DNA from: Bacteroidetes bacterium GWF2_38_335
Lineage (GTDB): Bacteria; Bacteroidota; Bacteroidia; Bacteroidales; GWF2-38-335
NCBI GenBank assembly: GCA_001769535.1
Contig: MEOH01000010.1
Location: forward strand, 1 to 64,000
Direction of reading: 5' to 3'
DNA length: 64,000 bases
Shown here: one piece after another, positions 17,187 through 26,899 of the stretch
Layout of the letters: each line of letters opens with the position of its first letter
Position numbering within the stretch: the first letter of the stretch is position 1
Notes under the pieces: model-generated
Seen by the model: the letters and a program-made list of their open reading frames with translations, nothing else
The model's database searches: none
Told to the model about the DNA's origin: nothing
Program-made: the position numbers and the translations under genes

Positions 17187-19622
17187 ATGTTGACAGGTAT
17201 GAAGCCCATATTAATTTTAGTTTTACTATTTGCTTCGAATTTAGCATTTGCCCAAATATTTAGTAGTAAGCGAGTCGTTTTAAATTTAAATGGTGCAAAT
17301 AGTGTTTTTGCTGCTGATATTGATGGTGATGGATATCAGGATATTTTATATGCCTCTGATGAAGAAAATTTAGTGGGGTGGAGTAAAAATCTTAATGGAA
17401 CGGGTAGTTTTCAGGAAATGCCTTTAATTAGTGGTAGCACAATGGGTGCATTTGATGTCATTGCCTGTGATATTGATGGCGATTTGGATATGGATGTGGT
17501 TTCCGCATCCTCCGATGATAATAAAATTGCATGGTATGAAAATATTGACGGAACAGGTATATTTGGCCCTCAACAGATAATTTCTGGTTCCTTGACTGGA
17601 GCAAAATCAGTTTGTTCAAGTGATCTGGATGGGGACAATGATTTAGATATTATTGCAGGAGCTTCATCTGGAGGTAGGTTGGTTTGGTTTGAAAATCTTG
17701 ATGGTGAAGGTACATTTGGACTTGAAAATCAGATAGACGATGGAATGTTATTTGTTGGCCAAATAAAAACAGCTGATTTTGATGGTGATGGTGATAATGA
17801 TATTGTAATTCCTTCAGTTTTTACTTGGCACGAAAACAGCGATGGGTATGGTGCTTTTGATTATCAGCATCCAATCACATTAACTGGCGATTTTTCTACT
17901 AGTTATTTTCCTGCGGATATTGATGGAGATTATGATATTGATGTTGTTTCATCAAGTAGTTCAATTTCAGGGGCAGCAATTTCATGGAATCCTAATATAG
18001 GTGGAATAGGACAATTTTGTAATAATAATATTATAGTACCTATGGTTTCTGCCACATCAATTTATGTTTGTGACCTTGATAATGATTCTGATAATGACGT
18101 TTTAGTGGCTACCACTGGTATTGGTTGCCTCTTTTGGGTTGAGAATCTAGATGGACTTGGTACTTTTGGTGATACTTCTGTTATTGAAACTTTTTCAAAA
18201 TATATTACAGAAATTACAGTTGCTGATCTTAATAATGATGGTGACCTTGATATTATTTGTGCAGGAGATAATAATGACAAAGTATATTGGCATGAAAACA
18301 ATCCTTTGGCCAACATCCCAAATCAACCATTTAATGAACATAAATGTTTAGATGATTATGGTTTGCAATTTGAACTAAATGCCGAAGATTACGTTTCAAT
18401 GCAATGGCAGATGGATGATGGGTCAGGATTCACTGATATACCAAATGAACCGCCATTTAATTTTGTAAATACTGAAGTAATCTGTATTTATGATTATGTT
18501 AACAATTATGCGAATATTAAATTCAGATGTATTGTATATGGTCATTTTTCTGATAGTATAATAAGTGATACTGTACAAATGATACTTCATGAAGTTGCAG
18601 AATTTGACCTGGGAAATGATACTGTATTATGTGATGGTCAAGAACTGGTACTTACCGTTGATGTAGGTCCATTGTACTATTTTCACTGGAGTAACGATAC
18701 CTATGCTAACACAATTAGCGTAACCGAACCTGGAATTTATCATGTAACTGTTTCAAGCTATCCATGCCCGGCTGCAAAAGACACAATTCAGATTGATTTT
18801 TTATTCCCATATAGCGAACAAATATGTATGGTAACCGTGGATACATCTGTAAATAGAAATCTGATTATTTGGGAAAAGACAGAAAACGTTAACACAGATT
18901 ATTATAAGATTTATAGATTGAATGGATCAGCAGAATATGATTCAATAGGTTTTGTTGACTTTGAAAGTCTGTCAGTTTTTGAAGATAGTTTTGCAGATCC
19001 ACTGGTTCAATCATGGACCTATAAAATCACTACTGTTGATACGTGTGGCAATGAATCCAAATTAGATGATTGTGTCCCCCATAGTACAATTTATTTGAAT
19101 GGATACCCCTTGGATTACAATACAAATGTATTAAGTTGGTCAGGTTATGAGGGTTTTATACCTGCAGATTATAGAATATTAAGAGCAGTTGAAAATGGGA
19201 ATTTTAATGAAATTGATTTTGTAGATTCCGGGACAAATGACTATTTTGATTATCATTATTTAGAGGATAGTCTTTCCTATATAGTTTATGCCAGTAGGGA
19301 AAATTTTTGCGAATTATCCGGCGAATTTTTTTATCACCAATCTTTTTCTAATAGGAGCTTTGATTTTTCGACTGATAATAATTCTATTAATAAAGAAAAT
19401 TACAGAATTTGGCCTAACCCATCGAAGGATATTTTAAACGTTACATTTGACGGAGTAAATGTTTGTAAGATAGAAGTATTCTCTTTAGATGGACAGTTAA
19501 GATATCAATCTGAATTTTCAAAAAGTAGAAAGATTAATGTTTCAGAATGGGAGGATAACCAATACATAATCCGCATCATTTCAAAAAAGGGTGTTTATAT
19601 TGAAAAACTTATTGTTTATTAA
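17187..19622 (+). CDS. Secreted FG-GAP/VCBS repeat protein with type A T9SS sorting domain
   Basis: The protein has 811 residues; the ATG at 17199 is an equally good start (MKPILILVLLFASNLAFAQ is the signal peptide). Residues about 30-375 hold seven FG-GAP/VCBS-type repeats with Ca2+-binding signatures (DIDGDGYQDILYAS, DIDGDLDMDVVSAS, DLNNDGDLDIICAG) and a recurring GxGxFG motif, a probable seven-bladed propeller. An Ig-like segment (about 390-540) and two fibronectin-III-like parts (about 545-720) follow. The C-terminus is a type A sorting domain (YRIWPNPSKDILNVTF ... GVYIEKLIVY). It stands alone between a repeat element and a convergent gene. The coding sequence looks more AT-rich at third positions than its neighbours, which could mean recent acquisition. 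Role: surface or released adhesin-like protein, not specified further. Confidence 0.85.
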   Translation: MLTGMKPILILVLLFASNLAFAQIFSSKRVVLNLNGANSVFAADIDGDGYQDILYASDEENLVGWSKNLNGTGSFQEMPLISGSTMGAFDVIACDIDGDLDMDVVSASSDDNKIAWYENIDGTGIFGPQQIISGSLTGAKSVCSSDLDGDNDLDIIAGASSGGRLVWFENLDGEGTFGLENQIDDGMLFVGQIKTADFDGDGDNDIVIPSVFTWHENSDGYGAFDYQHPITLTGDFSTSYFPADIDGDYDIDVVSSSSSISGAAISWNPNIGGIGQFCNNNIIVPMVSATSIYVCDLDNDSDNDVLVATTGIGCLFWVENLDGLGTFGDTSVIETFSKYITEITVADLNNDGDLDIICAGDNNDKVYWHENNPLANIPNQPFNEHKCLDDYGLQFELNAEDYVSMQWQMDDGSGFTDIPNEPPFNFVNTEVICIYDYVNNYANIKFRCIVYGHFSDSIISDTVQMILHEVAEFDLGNDTVLCDGQELVLTVDVGPLYYFHWSNDTYANTISVTEPGIYHVTVSSYPCPAAKDTIQIDFLFPYSEQICMVTVDTSVNRNLIIWEKTENVNTDYYKIYRLNGSAEYDSIGFVDFESLSVFEDSFADPLVQSWTYKITTVDTCGNESKLDDCVPHSTIYLNGYPLDYNTNVLSWSGYEGFIPADYRILRAVENGNFNEIDFVDSGTNDYFDYHYLEDSLSYIVYASRENFCELSGEFFYHQSFSNRSFDFSTDNNSINKENYRIWPNPSKDILNVTFDGVNVCKIEVFSLDGQLRYQSEFSKSRKINVSEWEDNQYIIRIISKKGVYIEKLIVY

Positions 19623-19716
19623 TTTAGATATCTGCTACATATATTTTATTTTTAAAATTATATCCAGCCAAATGAGCAAAAAAACATGAGTTTTGGCTGG
19701 ATATAAATTTATTTTC

Positions 19717-21435
19717 TCAACATTTCAACCCCGTTCCCAACTTCATCCTCACCGCTTTATTTCTCAGTTCAACCGGAAAAGTATAATTCAAAAAATAATC
19801 AAGGAGTTTTGTTTTAAGTTTTTCATCGGCATTTTTTGCGCAGAAATTTTCTTTTTCCACAACATATCTGACAATTTTCCCTTTGTCGGAAATGTAAAAA
19901 ACCACATCCATATAGGCATACACGCAATCGCCGCAGTTCATTTTAATATTAAACCCGGGCAGGGCAGGGCGGTAGATATTTTTAAACCAATCATCATAAA
20001 TATTGTTGATGGTTTTTCGCGGTTCGTCTTCTAAATTCCAGCTGTCGGTAATTGTCAGTCCGTCTTCTTCTCCGGTGATGATTCTTTTTTCCAGCGAATG
20101 GTCTGTTCCCAGATAATTCATATCAATAATAGCTGTCCATAAGCTTAGCGAAAAGCCGTCGAGTCTGGTCCACACTGGTCGCACCACATTGTTGTACGCG
20201 GCAACTGCAGCGTAATCGCCAAAAAACATTTCCTTGTCGGGGATAAATGCGCTTTCTGAAATTTTGAAATCCCTGAAAGTATTGCCGCCATCGTCACTCC
20301 ATGCAAGAAACACTTCGGTGTGGTTGTCGTTGAAGTTGCGGCGGTCGTAATAAACAATGTAAATATTTCCTGTTTTCTGGTCCACGGTCATCCAGGGAAA
20401 AAAGCTGTGTTTTTGCAGCGAGTCGCTGCCTATGATTAAAGGCTCGGTCCAGCTTTCTCCTTTATCTTTTGACCTTGCAAACAATATTCGGGTATGTGAG
20501 GTGCCAGGTACACATTCGCTCCAGGTAAGATAGAGGTTTCCGCGGCGCGGACTGTTTGTGGTGTCGCATTGTATTATTGGAAATCCGCTGTATCTGTAGA
20601 TCCCCGGTATCTCAATACGCCATCCCCCGCGCTGGTCAAAAATGGCTTTTTCCTTTTTGAGCCAGGTTTTTCCAAAATCATCTGATCGATTCAGGTAAAT
20701 TTTTTCAAGACCCACCCACACGAGGTATATTTCGCCGGCCGGACCAACTACCGGCATGGAACCTTCAAGAGAATTATCATCGTCTTTGCAATCGCCGGCA
20801 ATGGTACTGACCTGCAGAGGTTTTGACCAGGTGGTTCCATAATCGGTTGAGGATGAAAAAAATATGTTTGTTTTGTTTTTCGCATCAGTGCTTTTATATT
20901 CATCAAATATGGTCCAGGAAAGATACAGATTGCCATTCTGCATGTCAGAAACAGCCCATTCCTTATCATGGAGTTTTTTAATTTTCTCACCTATGGCAGT
21001 CCCGGTTGACCAGCCACCGCCAAAGCTTTCAAGCTTTTGATGAACAATGGAGCTAAAACGCACTCCGCTAGGGGGATTGGAAAGGTGAAAATAGTGAAAG
21101 CATCCCTTTTTATCTACTATAATGCAGGGATCACCTTCCACTCCGGCTGTAGATTTTAAAACCTCGGTATTCCATGTTTTTCCACCATCAGAGGATGTAT
21201 AGAGAGCATCCAGCACTGCACCTGCAATCATTTGATCAGTGTTGAACGGATTGATTACCAGTGAGGGTTCACAGGGAGTAGCAAAGTATTTTGTGTCTGC
21301 AGGTTTTTCAAGCTTAATATTGGTATGCTGGGTAAAACCGTTGAAGAATGAAAAAAGCATCATGAGCACTAAAAATGCCGGTAATGCCTTAGAAACATTC
21401 AGGAATTCAGTTTGGAAGTTTTTGTTTTCAGTCAT
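19717..21435 (-). CDS. Secreted BNR/Asp-box propeller protein with a TonB-C-like tail
   Basis: The protein has 572 residues from the ATG at 21435; a longer frame starts only at TTG. That ATG overlaps the end of the CDF gene by 8 bp, suggesting translational coupling. A membrane/signal segment (ALPAFLVLMMLFSFFNGF) is at about 18-36. Asp-box repeats are plain: TSSDGGKTW, SSTDYGTTW, NRSDDFGKTW, RSKDKGESW, WSDDGGNTF. They define a sialidase-like propeller of about 400 residues, but the catalytic Arg triad and Tyr/Glu pair of true sialidases could not be confirmed. The last ~75 residues (MDVVFYISDKGKIVRYVVEK ... NYTFPVELRNKAVRMKLG) follow the pattern of the TonB C-terminal domain, an odd fusion. 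There is no T9SS sorting domain. Substrate unknown. Confidence 0.75.
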   Translation of the reverse strand: MTENKNFQTEFLNVSKALPAFLVLMMLFSFFNGFTQHTNIKLEKPADTKYFATPCEPSLVINPFNTDQMIAGAVLDALYTSSDGGKTWNTEVLKSTAGVEGDPCIIVDKKGCFHYFHLSNPPSGVRFSSIVHQKLESFGGGWSTGTAIGEKIKKLHDKEWAVSDMQNGNLYLSWTIFDEYKSTDAKNKTNIFFSSSTDYGTTWSKPLQVSTIAGDCKDDDNSLEGSMPVVGPAGEIYLVWVGLEKIYLNRSDDFGKTWLKKEKAIFDQRGGWRIEIPGIYRYSGFPIIQCDTTNSPRRGNLYLTWSECVPGTSHTRILFARSKDKGESWTEPLIIGSDSLQKHSFFPWMTVDQKTGNIYIVYYDRRNFNDNHTEVFLAWSDDGGNTFRDFKISESAFIPDKEMFFGDYAAVAAYNNVVRPVWTRLDGFSLSLWTAIIDMNYLGTDHSLEKRIITGEEDGLTITDSWNLEDEPRKTINNIYDDWFKNIYRPALPGFNIKMNCGDCVYAYMDVVFYISDKGKIVRYVVEKENFCAKNADEKLKTKLLDYFLNYTFPVELRNKAVRMKLGTGLKC

Positions 21436-22309
21436 TTTTATTTTCGTATGGTTCAATATGTATCAATACATCTTCAATGCCATTAATTTGAGAAATCAGT
21501 TTATTTTTGAGATTGTGCGCAATCTGATGGCTTTCTTTTACCGAAATTGCATGATCAACCTGGACATGAAGATCCACATAAAAGCTCATTCCTAATTTCC
21601 TGACATAACATTTTTCGGTGTCTTTGATTCCCTGAAAATCAAGGGAAATAGTTTTAATTTTTGAAATCAGTTCACCATACTGCTGTTCATCAAGAATTTC
21701 GCCCAAAGCTGGTCTGAAAATCAGCCATGAGTTGAACAGAATTACTCCGGCCGCAAGCAGCGCTGCCCAATCATCGGCAGTTTCATAACCTTTACCCATT
21801 ATCAGAGCCACTGTGATCCCAATAAATGCTGCCACTGAAGTGATTGCATCACTGCGGTGGTGCCATGCATCTGCTTTCAATGATGAGCTTCCTGTTTTTT
21901 TGCTTTTGGATGATACATACCTGTATGATCCTTCCTTCCAAAAGATTATTGCTCCAAGAATAATCAGAGTATAATATTCGGGTAACTCATGGGGAGTCTG
22001 AATATTCTGGATGCTTTCATAACCAATTATAATTGCTGCGGTTATCAAGAAACCAACAACGATAAAAGTAACCAATGGCTCAACTTTTCCGTGTCCGTAT
22101 GGATGCTTTTTATCTGCCGGTTTTGTTGAAAATTTGATGCCGGCAAGGACAAGTACCGATGAAAAAATATCTGCGGTTGATTCAATGGCATCTGCAATTA
22201 AAGCATAGGAATTTCCGAAATAACCGGTAAGCCATTTAACTGTGGCCAACAGTGTGTTTCCAATGATACTGAAATAGACAGTTTTTATTGCAATCGATTT
22301 ATTGCTCAT
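21428..22309 (-). CDS. Cation diffusion facilitator (CDF) metal transporter
   Basis: This 293-residue inner-membrane protein probably exports Zn2+, Fe2+ or a related divalent ion in exchange for protons. Six membrane segments are visible in residues 10-205. The metal site in TM2 is represented by ALIADAIESTADI and that in TM5 by ADAWHHRSDAITS, giving the D/H-rich set of the FieF group, although the first position reads D-A-I-E-S rather than the usual D-S. KKHPYGHGKVEPL matches the loop after TM3. The cytoplasmic C-terminal domain (about 210-290) carries the beta-alpha-beta fold (MSFYVDLHVQVDHAISVKE). It lies 5 bp after the small envelope protein gene and overlaps the BNR gene. Metal specificity cannot be read safely. 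Confidence 0.9.
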   Translation of the reverse strand: MSNKSIAIKTVYFSIIGNTLLATVKWLTGYFGNSYALIADAIESTADIFSSVLVLAGIKFSTKPADKKHPYGHGKVEPLVTFIVVGFLITAAIIIGYESIQNIQTPHELPEYYTLIILGAIIFWKEGSYRYVSSKSKKTGSSSLKADAWHHRSDAITSVAAFIGITVALIMGKGYETADDWAALLAAGVILFNSWLIFRPALGEILDEQQYGELISKIKTISLDFQGIKDTEKCYVRKLGMSFYVDLHVQVDHAISVKESHQIAHNLKNKLISQINGIEDVLIHIEPYENKND

Positions 22310-22314
22310 GTTTT

Positions 22315-22944
22315 TTAATTTTTTCCTCTCTGTGCTTTTTCTTCTTCAGTCATTAATTTTAGTCTGATACCCACCTGGGCAACGGCCATAATTTCCTTAT
22401 GAAACGAACCTTCGTTGTATGATTTGTATTCGATGGCCGGACGGGCATAAATATAAACCGGTCTGATGCCCACCTCGGCAACTACGCCAAAATTCACAAA
22501 AAGCCTGGTCTTATCTGAAACATTATCTACTTTTTCCTTGCCTACATAAAAACCTCCCACTTGCAGTCCACCGCCAATATTTACCGGAAAATTTCCCAGC
22601 AGCATCCAGTCATACATAAAATAGTATTTCCGAACGTTGGAATTGTTGTCAGAAAAAATCATTTTACCCAAATTCTCAGGTGTGAGATATAGCTCACTGG
22701 TTACCCCAAATCCCACTCGGTGGTGCTTTCTTTGAAGGAAGAAATCCAGGGAAGCGGGAAGAACTATTCCGGAGTTTACAATAGTTGTGCTGACAACTCC
22801 ACCGGCTCCGATTCCACCGCTGATCCAAAGAAAATCCCATTCATATTTTGAAGCAGTTGATGATTGATTATTTGTATTGGTATTCTGACCAAATAAATTG
22901 AAAATAAGGATAATAAGTAGTCCGGTTAAAAGTACTTTTTTCAT
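22315..22944 (-). CDS. Small envelope protein, probable outer-membrane beta-barrel
   Basis: The protein has 209 residues with a signal peptide (MKKVLLTGLLIILIFNLFGQ). The rest has alternating strands with many Gly and aromatic residues (SGGIGAGGVVSTTIVN, VNIGGGLQVGGFYVG, FGVVAEVGIRPVYIYARP), typical of a porin-like eight-strand barrel. No family is recognised with certainty. It is the first gene of a probable three-gene operon with the CDF transporter (5 bp) and the BNR protein. A role in metal passage across the outer membrane is only a guess from position. Confidence 0.6.
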   Translation of the reverse strand: MKKVLLTGLLIILIFNLFGQNTNTNNQSSTASKYEWDFLWISGGIGAGGVVSTTIVNSGIVLPASLDFFLQRKHHRVGFGVTSELYLTPENLGKMIFSDNNSNVRKYYFMYDWMLLGNFPVNIGGGLQVGGFYVGKEKVDNVSDKTRLFVNFGVVAEVGIRPVYIYARPAIEYKSYNEGSFHKEIMAVAQVGIRLKLMTEEEKAQRGKN

Positions 22945-23049
22945 AATTTTCTGTTTTTTGATTTAATGCTAAGATAATAATTTTTATCTTATTGGATGAT
23001 ATTGAAAAATAAATTGATTGCTGTCCATAGGTAGGACTAATTGAGCAGA

Positions 23050-24204
23050 TTAAATGAATTCCTCCATTGTTCCACCTGAGATGGAAACATTATAAACAAG
23101 CGGAATGGTGCCTGCAATTTTTTTAAAGTTTTTCTGGATATCTTTTATAAACTGATCGTGGTATCTTGATTCAACAACATTAATGGTACATCCCCCGAAG
23201 CCTCCTCCCATCATTCTGGCTCCCACAATTCCCTTTGATTCTTTGGCAAGTTCAACCAGCAAATCAAGTTCCTGACAGCTTACCTCGTAATCGTTTTTTA
23301 ATCCTTCGTGCGAAGCGAACAATTTTTGCCCGAATGATGAAAAGCGCTCGTTGGCCAGATCAAAGGCAGCCGAGACAGCCCGTTCATTTTCTTCGGCAAC
23401 ATAAAGGCATCTTTTATAAATAACCGGATCCAGTTTTTTCTCATACATCAGCATCAGATTGGATGATACGTCTCTCAGACTGTTAATCTCCGGGTTCATT
23501 TTTTTTAACTGAGAAAGGCCTTTTTCGCATTGTTCCCTTCTGACATTGTACTCTGAGTTGGCAAGCTGATGCTTAACGCCGCTGTTAACCAATACAATCC
23601 GATAATCTTCGAAATCTACCTTGAAATTTTCAAATTCAAGATTGCGGCAATCCAACAATAAAGCCTCATCTTTTTTTCCGAAAAGGGCTGCGTATTGATC
23701 CATAATACCGCACTTTACACCGATAAAATTATTTTCTGCATCGCGTGAAATTATGGCCAGATCATGTCGCGACAAACCCAGTTTATTGATTTCATTCAGT
23801 GCAAATGCGAAGCAGGTTTCCAATGCAGCCGATGACGACAATCCTGCTCCGGTTGGTACATCTCCCCCAACAACACAATCAAAACCTTCAAGTTGATGTC
23901 CGGCTTTTATCAATTCATCAACAACCCCGATTATATAATCGGGCCAACCCATTCCGGATTTTTCTCTTTTTGAGATTTCGAATGAAAAGGTTGAGGCAAA
24001 TGTATTGCTGTACAGATTGCATTTTGATGAACCGTTTGGACTGATGGCAAGATAAATTTTTTTGTCAATGGCTGCTGGAAATACAAAACCTTCGTTGTAA
24101 TCGGTATGCTCGCCGATCAGATTTATTCGTCCGGGCGAGGAGAATATCCGGGGCTCTTTTTTGTAAAAGGTTGAAAATTCGTAAAGAAGGTCTTTTTCAA
24201 TCAT
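23050..24204 (-). CDS. galK: Galactokinase
   Basis: This 384-residue GHMP kinase makes galactose-1-phosphate from galactose and ATP, the entry step of the Leloir pathway. The galactokinase signature GRINLIGEHTDYNEGFVFPA is at about 25-44. The ATP-binding GDVPTGAGLSSSAALE motif is at about 118-133, the catalytic Asp in KCGIMDQYAALFG, and the third motif MMGGGFGGCTINVV near residue 340. Length is standard. It is the last gene of the five-gene galactose operon, 4 bp after sglT. Confidence 0.97.
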   Translation of the reverse strand: MIEKDLLYEFSTFYKKEPRIFSSPGRINLIGEHTDYNEGFVFPAAIDKKIYLAISPNGSSKCNLYSNTFASTFSFEISKREKSGMGWPDYIIGVVDELIKAGHQLEGFDCVVGGDVPTGAGLSSSAALETCFAFALNEINKLGLSRHDLAIISRDAENNFIGVKCGIMDQYAALFGKKDEALLLDCRNLEFENFKVDFEDYRIVLVNSGVKHQLANSEYNVRREQCEKGLSQLKKMNPEINSLRDVSSNLMLMYEKKLDPVIYKRCLYVAEENERAVSAAFDLANERFSSFGQKLFASHEGLKNDYEVSCQELDLLVELAKESKGIVGARMMGGGFGGCTINVVESRYHDQFIKDIQKNFKKIAGTIPLVYNVSISGGTMEEFI

Positions 24205-24208
24205 TTTT

Positions 24209-25840
24209 TTACCAGAATACCGTGTACAAAACTACTAATATTATCAAAATGGCAAAAGCGGATATGTTAAAAGCCGCTCCGGTTTTAAACATACCCTTTT
24301 CAAAACTAATACCCTTATCATCGTTTTTACCCTTATGCTCGATGAGACTTATTATTACCATTATTGCCACGGTGGCTAAAAATGTGAGTCCCATCTGGTC
24401 CATCCACGGCAGTGTTCCCAGTTTGAAAAGGAATGCAATAACAATCGAAAGAATGGCTCCGAAAATGGCTGCCCGGTTGGTGGCTTTTTTCCAGAACAAA
24501 CCCAGCATGAAGATGGCCAGGATGCCCGGACTTACCATTCCGGTGTATTCCTGAATAATATTAAAAATTCCTCTTTCACTGCTTAAAAGTGGAGCTAAAA
24601 TCATGGCAATGACAAGTGCCACAGCTGCCGAAATTCTTCCTATCGTTACAGTTTTTCCCTCACCGGCATTTTTATTGATATGCTGTTTGTAAATGTCCAT
24701 GGTGAAAATGGTTGAAATGGAGTTCATCATTGATGCGAGTGATGACACAATGGCTGCGGCCAGTGCGGCCAGAATCAAACCCTTGATCCCTTCGGGAACG
24801 AAAGTCCTTACAAGCCAGGGATATGCCTGATCATTAGCCTGATAGAGTTGGTCAACAGCCAGACTGTCATTTACTCCGGCTATAATGGTTGTTCCTTCGG
24901 GCTGTGAATACATTACAAAGGCAATAATGCCGGGCACCACAACGATCAACGGAACAATAAGTTTGAGAAAACCTGCAAACACAATGCCTTTCTGAGCCTC
25001 TTTGAGACTTTTTGCAGCCAGTGCGCGCTGAATGATGTATTGGTTAAATCCCCAGTAATATAGATTGGCAATCCACATTCCGCCAACCAACACAGCAATT
25101 CCGGGAAGTTCATTGTACAAAGGATGATCTTTGCTCAAAATCATATGGAATTTATCGGGAGCAGCTTCAAGAATGTGGTTGAATCCGTTGACCACACCTC
25201 CTTCGGCAGTCACATGATCAAGTGCAATCCATGTGGTTATCAGTCCGCCAATCACCAGCAACGCCACCTGCACCACGTCAGTCCATGCCACAGCCGACAA
25301 CCCGCCCCACAATGAATAAGCCGCAGAAAAAACCGCCAGGCCAATAATACAATAAAGGAAATAATCACCATTTCCGTTTCCGATGATCATGTCCATGGCC
25401 GATGCGCCCAGCAGTAATACTGTGGTCAGATTTACAAATGTAAACAGGGCAATCCAGAAGATAGCCAGGATTGATTTGAGCTCAACACTGTAGCGGTGTT
25501 TGATGAAGTCGGGAATGGTGTACAGATTTTTTTTAATGAATATGGGCAAAAAGAATTTCCCGACTATTATCAATGTGAGAGCAGCCATCCATTCATAAGA
25601 AGCAATGGCTAAACCAAGTCCGAAGCCCTGCCCCGACATTCCGATAATCTGCTCGGCCGAAATGTTGGCAGCAATTAAGGAAGCGCCAATGGCCCACCAG
25701 GGCAATGATTTTGATGCGAGAAAATAATCTTCGGCAGTTTTTTCGTGGCCTTTTTTGGTGCGCGAAACCCAAAGTCCGATGAACAGAATTACTGCAGCAT
25801 AGGCAGCAAGGACGATGTAATCATTTACGGAAAAATTCAT
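24209..25840 (-). CDS. sglT: Na+/galactose (glucose) symporter, SSS family
   Basis: This 543-residue inner-membrane symporter is the same length as the Vibrio SglT (vSGLT) of known structure, which it resembles closely along its whole length. About 13-14 membrane segments are present. Conserved blocks include KSLPWWAIGASLIAANISAE, EQIIGMSGQGFGLGLAIASY with the sugar-contacting Gln, YEWMAALTLIIVG with the Glu, YYWGFNQYIIQRALAAKS with Asn and Lys, and AAAIVSSLASMMNSISTIF with the Ser pair of the Na+ site. Substrate is therefore probably galactose and/or glucose. Its start overlaps the galM stop by 4 bp (ATGA). The operon thus holds two unrelated sugar importers, this one Na+-driven and GluP H+-driven. 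Confidence 0.95.
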   Translation of the reverse strand: MNFSVNDYIVLAAYAAVILFIGLWVSRTKKGHEKTAEDYFLASKSLPWWAIGASLIAANISAEQIIGMSGQGFGLGLAIASYEWMAALTLIIVGKFFLPIFIKKNLYTIPDFIKHRYSVELKSILAIFWIALFTFVNLTTVLLLGASAMDMIIGNGNGDYFLYCIIGLAVFSAAYSLWGGLSAVAWTDVVQVALLVIGGLITTWIALDHVTAEGGVVNGFNHILEAAPDKFHMILSKDHPLYNELPGIAVLVGGMWIANLYYWGFNQYIIQRALAAKSLKEAQKGIVFAGFLKLIVPLIVVVPGIIAFVMYSQPEGTTIIAGVNDSLAVDQLYQANDQAYPWLVRTFVPEGIKGLILAALAAAIVSSLASMMNSISTIFTMDIYKQHINKNAGEGKTVTIGRISAAVALVIAMILAPLLSSERGIFNIIQEYTGMVSPGILAIFMLGLFWKKATNRAAIFGAILSIVIAFLFKLGTLPWMDQMGLTFLATVAIMVIISLIEHKGKNDDKGISFEKGMFKTGAAFNISAFAILIILVVLYTVFW

Positions 25841-26889
25841 GGCTGAAAATTTTTACAGGAAAATTTATAAATGGTTTTATGGTAATATGTTTCCCCGGGT
25901 TGTAATAAAGGGTTTGGAAAATGCTTTTTGTTAGGTGCGTCGGGAAAATTTTGTGCTTCAAGGCAAAAAGCCGATCGCTGTATGTACGGGGTTCCCGTTT
26001 TTCCAATATCGGAGCCGTCAAGCCAGTTGCCGGTGTAAAACTGTAAACCAGGTTGATTTGTAAACACTTCAAGACAAATTCCGTTTGGCGAAAAAACCTG
26101 TGCAGCAATTTTTCCAAAATTGTTTTCATTGTCAAGGGCAAAACAATGGTCATAGCCGCGACCTCTTATTAATTGGCTGTTTGATGCATTTTTTTCAAAA
26201 TCCAATCCGGCTGGTTTCTGAAAATCAAAGGGCGTGCCCGAAACTTTTTCAATTTCACCGGTGGTTACAAGGTTTTCATCAATGGGAAGATATCCCGATG
26301 CATTTATTTGAAACAAATGGCTGGTTATGGAAGGAGTTCCTTCTCCTTCAAGATTGAAAAAGGGGTGGGAGGTAAAATTCACCAGCGTGGTTTTGTCGGT
26401 TTTTGCTTGCATTTCAATAACCAGACTGTTATCATTGGTAAGAAGATATCTCACTTTAGCAGTCAGGTTTCCCGGATATCCCTGATCGCCATCTTCACTG
26501 AAATGTTCAAGAACCAGTTCATTCGGAGAAGCAGAAATTATCTTCCACGCTTTCATCGAAAAACCGGATGTTCCGCCGTGTAAATGATGTTCGCCGATAT
26601 TTGCACTGAGCTTGTATAGTTTGTCTTCAATTATTGCTTCAGCCTTTCCAATGCGATTGGCAAACCGGCCAACTATAGATCCAAAATAAGGGTTTCCGTT
26701 CAGATATCCGTCCAGCGAGTCATAACCCAGAATTACATCTGTAAGTTTTCCGTTTTTACCGGGAATTTTTATCGACACCAATGCGGCACCGTAATTGCAA
26801 ATAAATACCTGAACACCACTGCTGTTGGTCAGCTTAAACAGACCGGTTTCAATGCCGTCGATGGTATTTTTAAATTTTTCAGGGTTCAT
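25837..26889 (-). CDS. galM: Aldose 1-epimerase (mutarotase)
   Basis: The protein has 350 residues from the ATG at 26889. The frame is open for 33 more codons upstream, but those overlap the preceding gene and lie outside the family's normal length. GalM interconverts alpha and beta anomers of galactose and glucose. Seen: YFGSIVGRFANRIGKA, the catalytic-His segments GEHHLHGGTSGFSMKAW and LVNFTSHPFFNLEGEG, and the C-terminal VFTNQPGLQFYTGNW with PYIQRSAFCLEAQNFPDAPN containing the catalytic Glu. No signal peptide, so cytoplasmic. It lies 10 bp after the nucleotidyltransferase gene and overlaps sglT by 4 bp. Confidence 0.96.
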   Translation of the reverse strand: MNPEKFKNTIDGIETGLFKLTNSSGVQVFICNYGAALVSIKIPGKNGKLTDVILGYDSLDGYLNGNPYFGSIVGRFANRIGKAEAIIEDKLYKLSANIGEHHLHGGTSGFSMKAWKIISASPNELVLEHFSEDGDQGYPGNLTAKVRYLLTNDNSLVIEMQAKTDKTTLVNFTSHPFFNLEGEGTPSITSHLFQINASGYLPIDENLVTTGEIEKVSGTPFDFQKPAGLDFEKNASNSQLIRGRGYDHCFALDNENNFGKIAAQVFSPNGICLEVFTNQPGLQFYTGNWLDGSDIGKTGTPYIQRSAFCLEAQNFPDAPNKKHFPNPLLQPGETYYHKTIYKFSCKNFQP

Positions 26890-26899
26890 AGTATTATTG

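Noticed and set aside
19717-21435. True sialidase with a sialic acid pathway
   Set aside because: Asp-boxes are clear, but the catalytic residues were not identified and no nan genes are nearby.
22971-22990. AAGATAA / TTATCTT hairpin after galK as a terminator
   Set aside because: The stem contains almost only A-T pairs and has no T-run after it on the minus strand.
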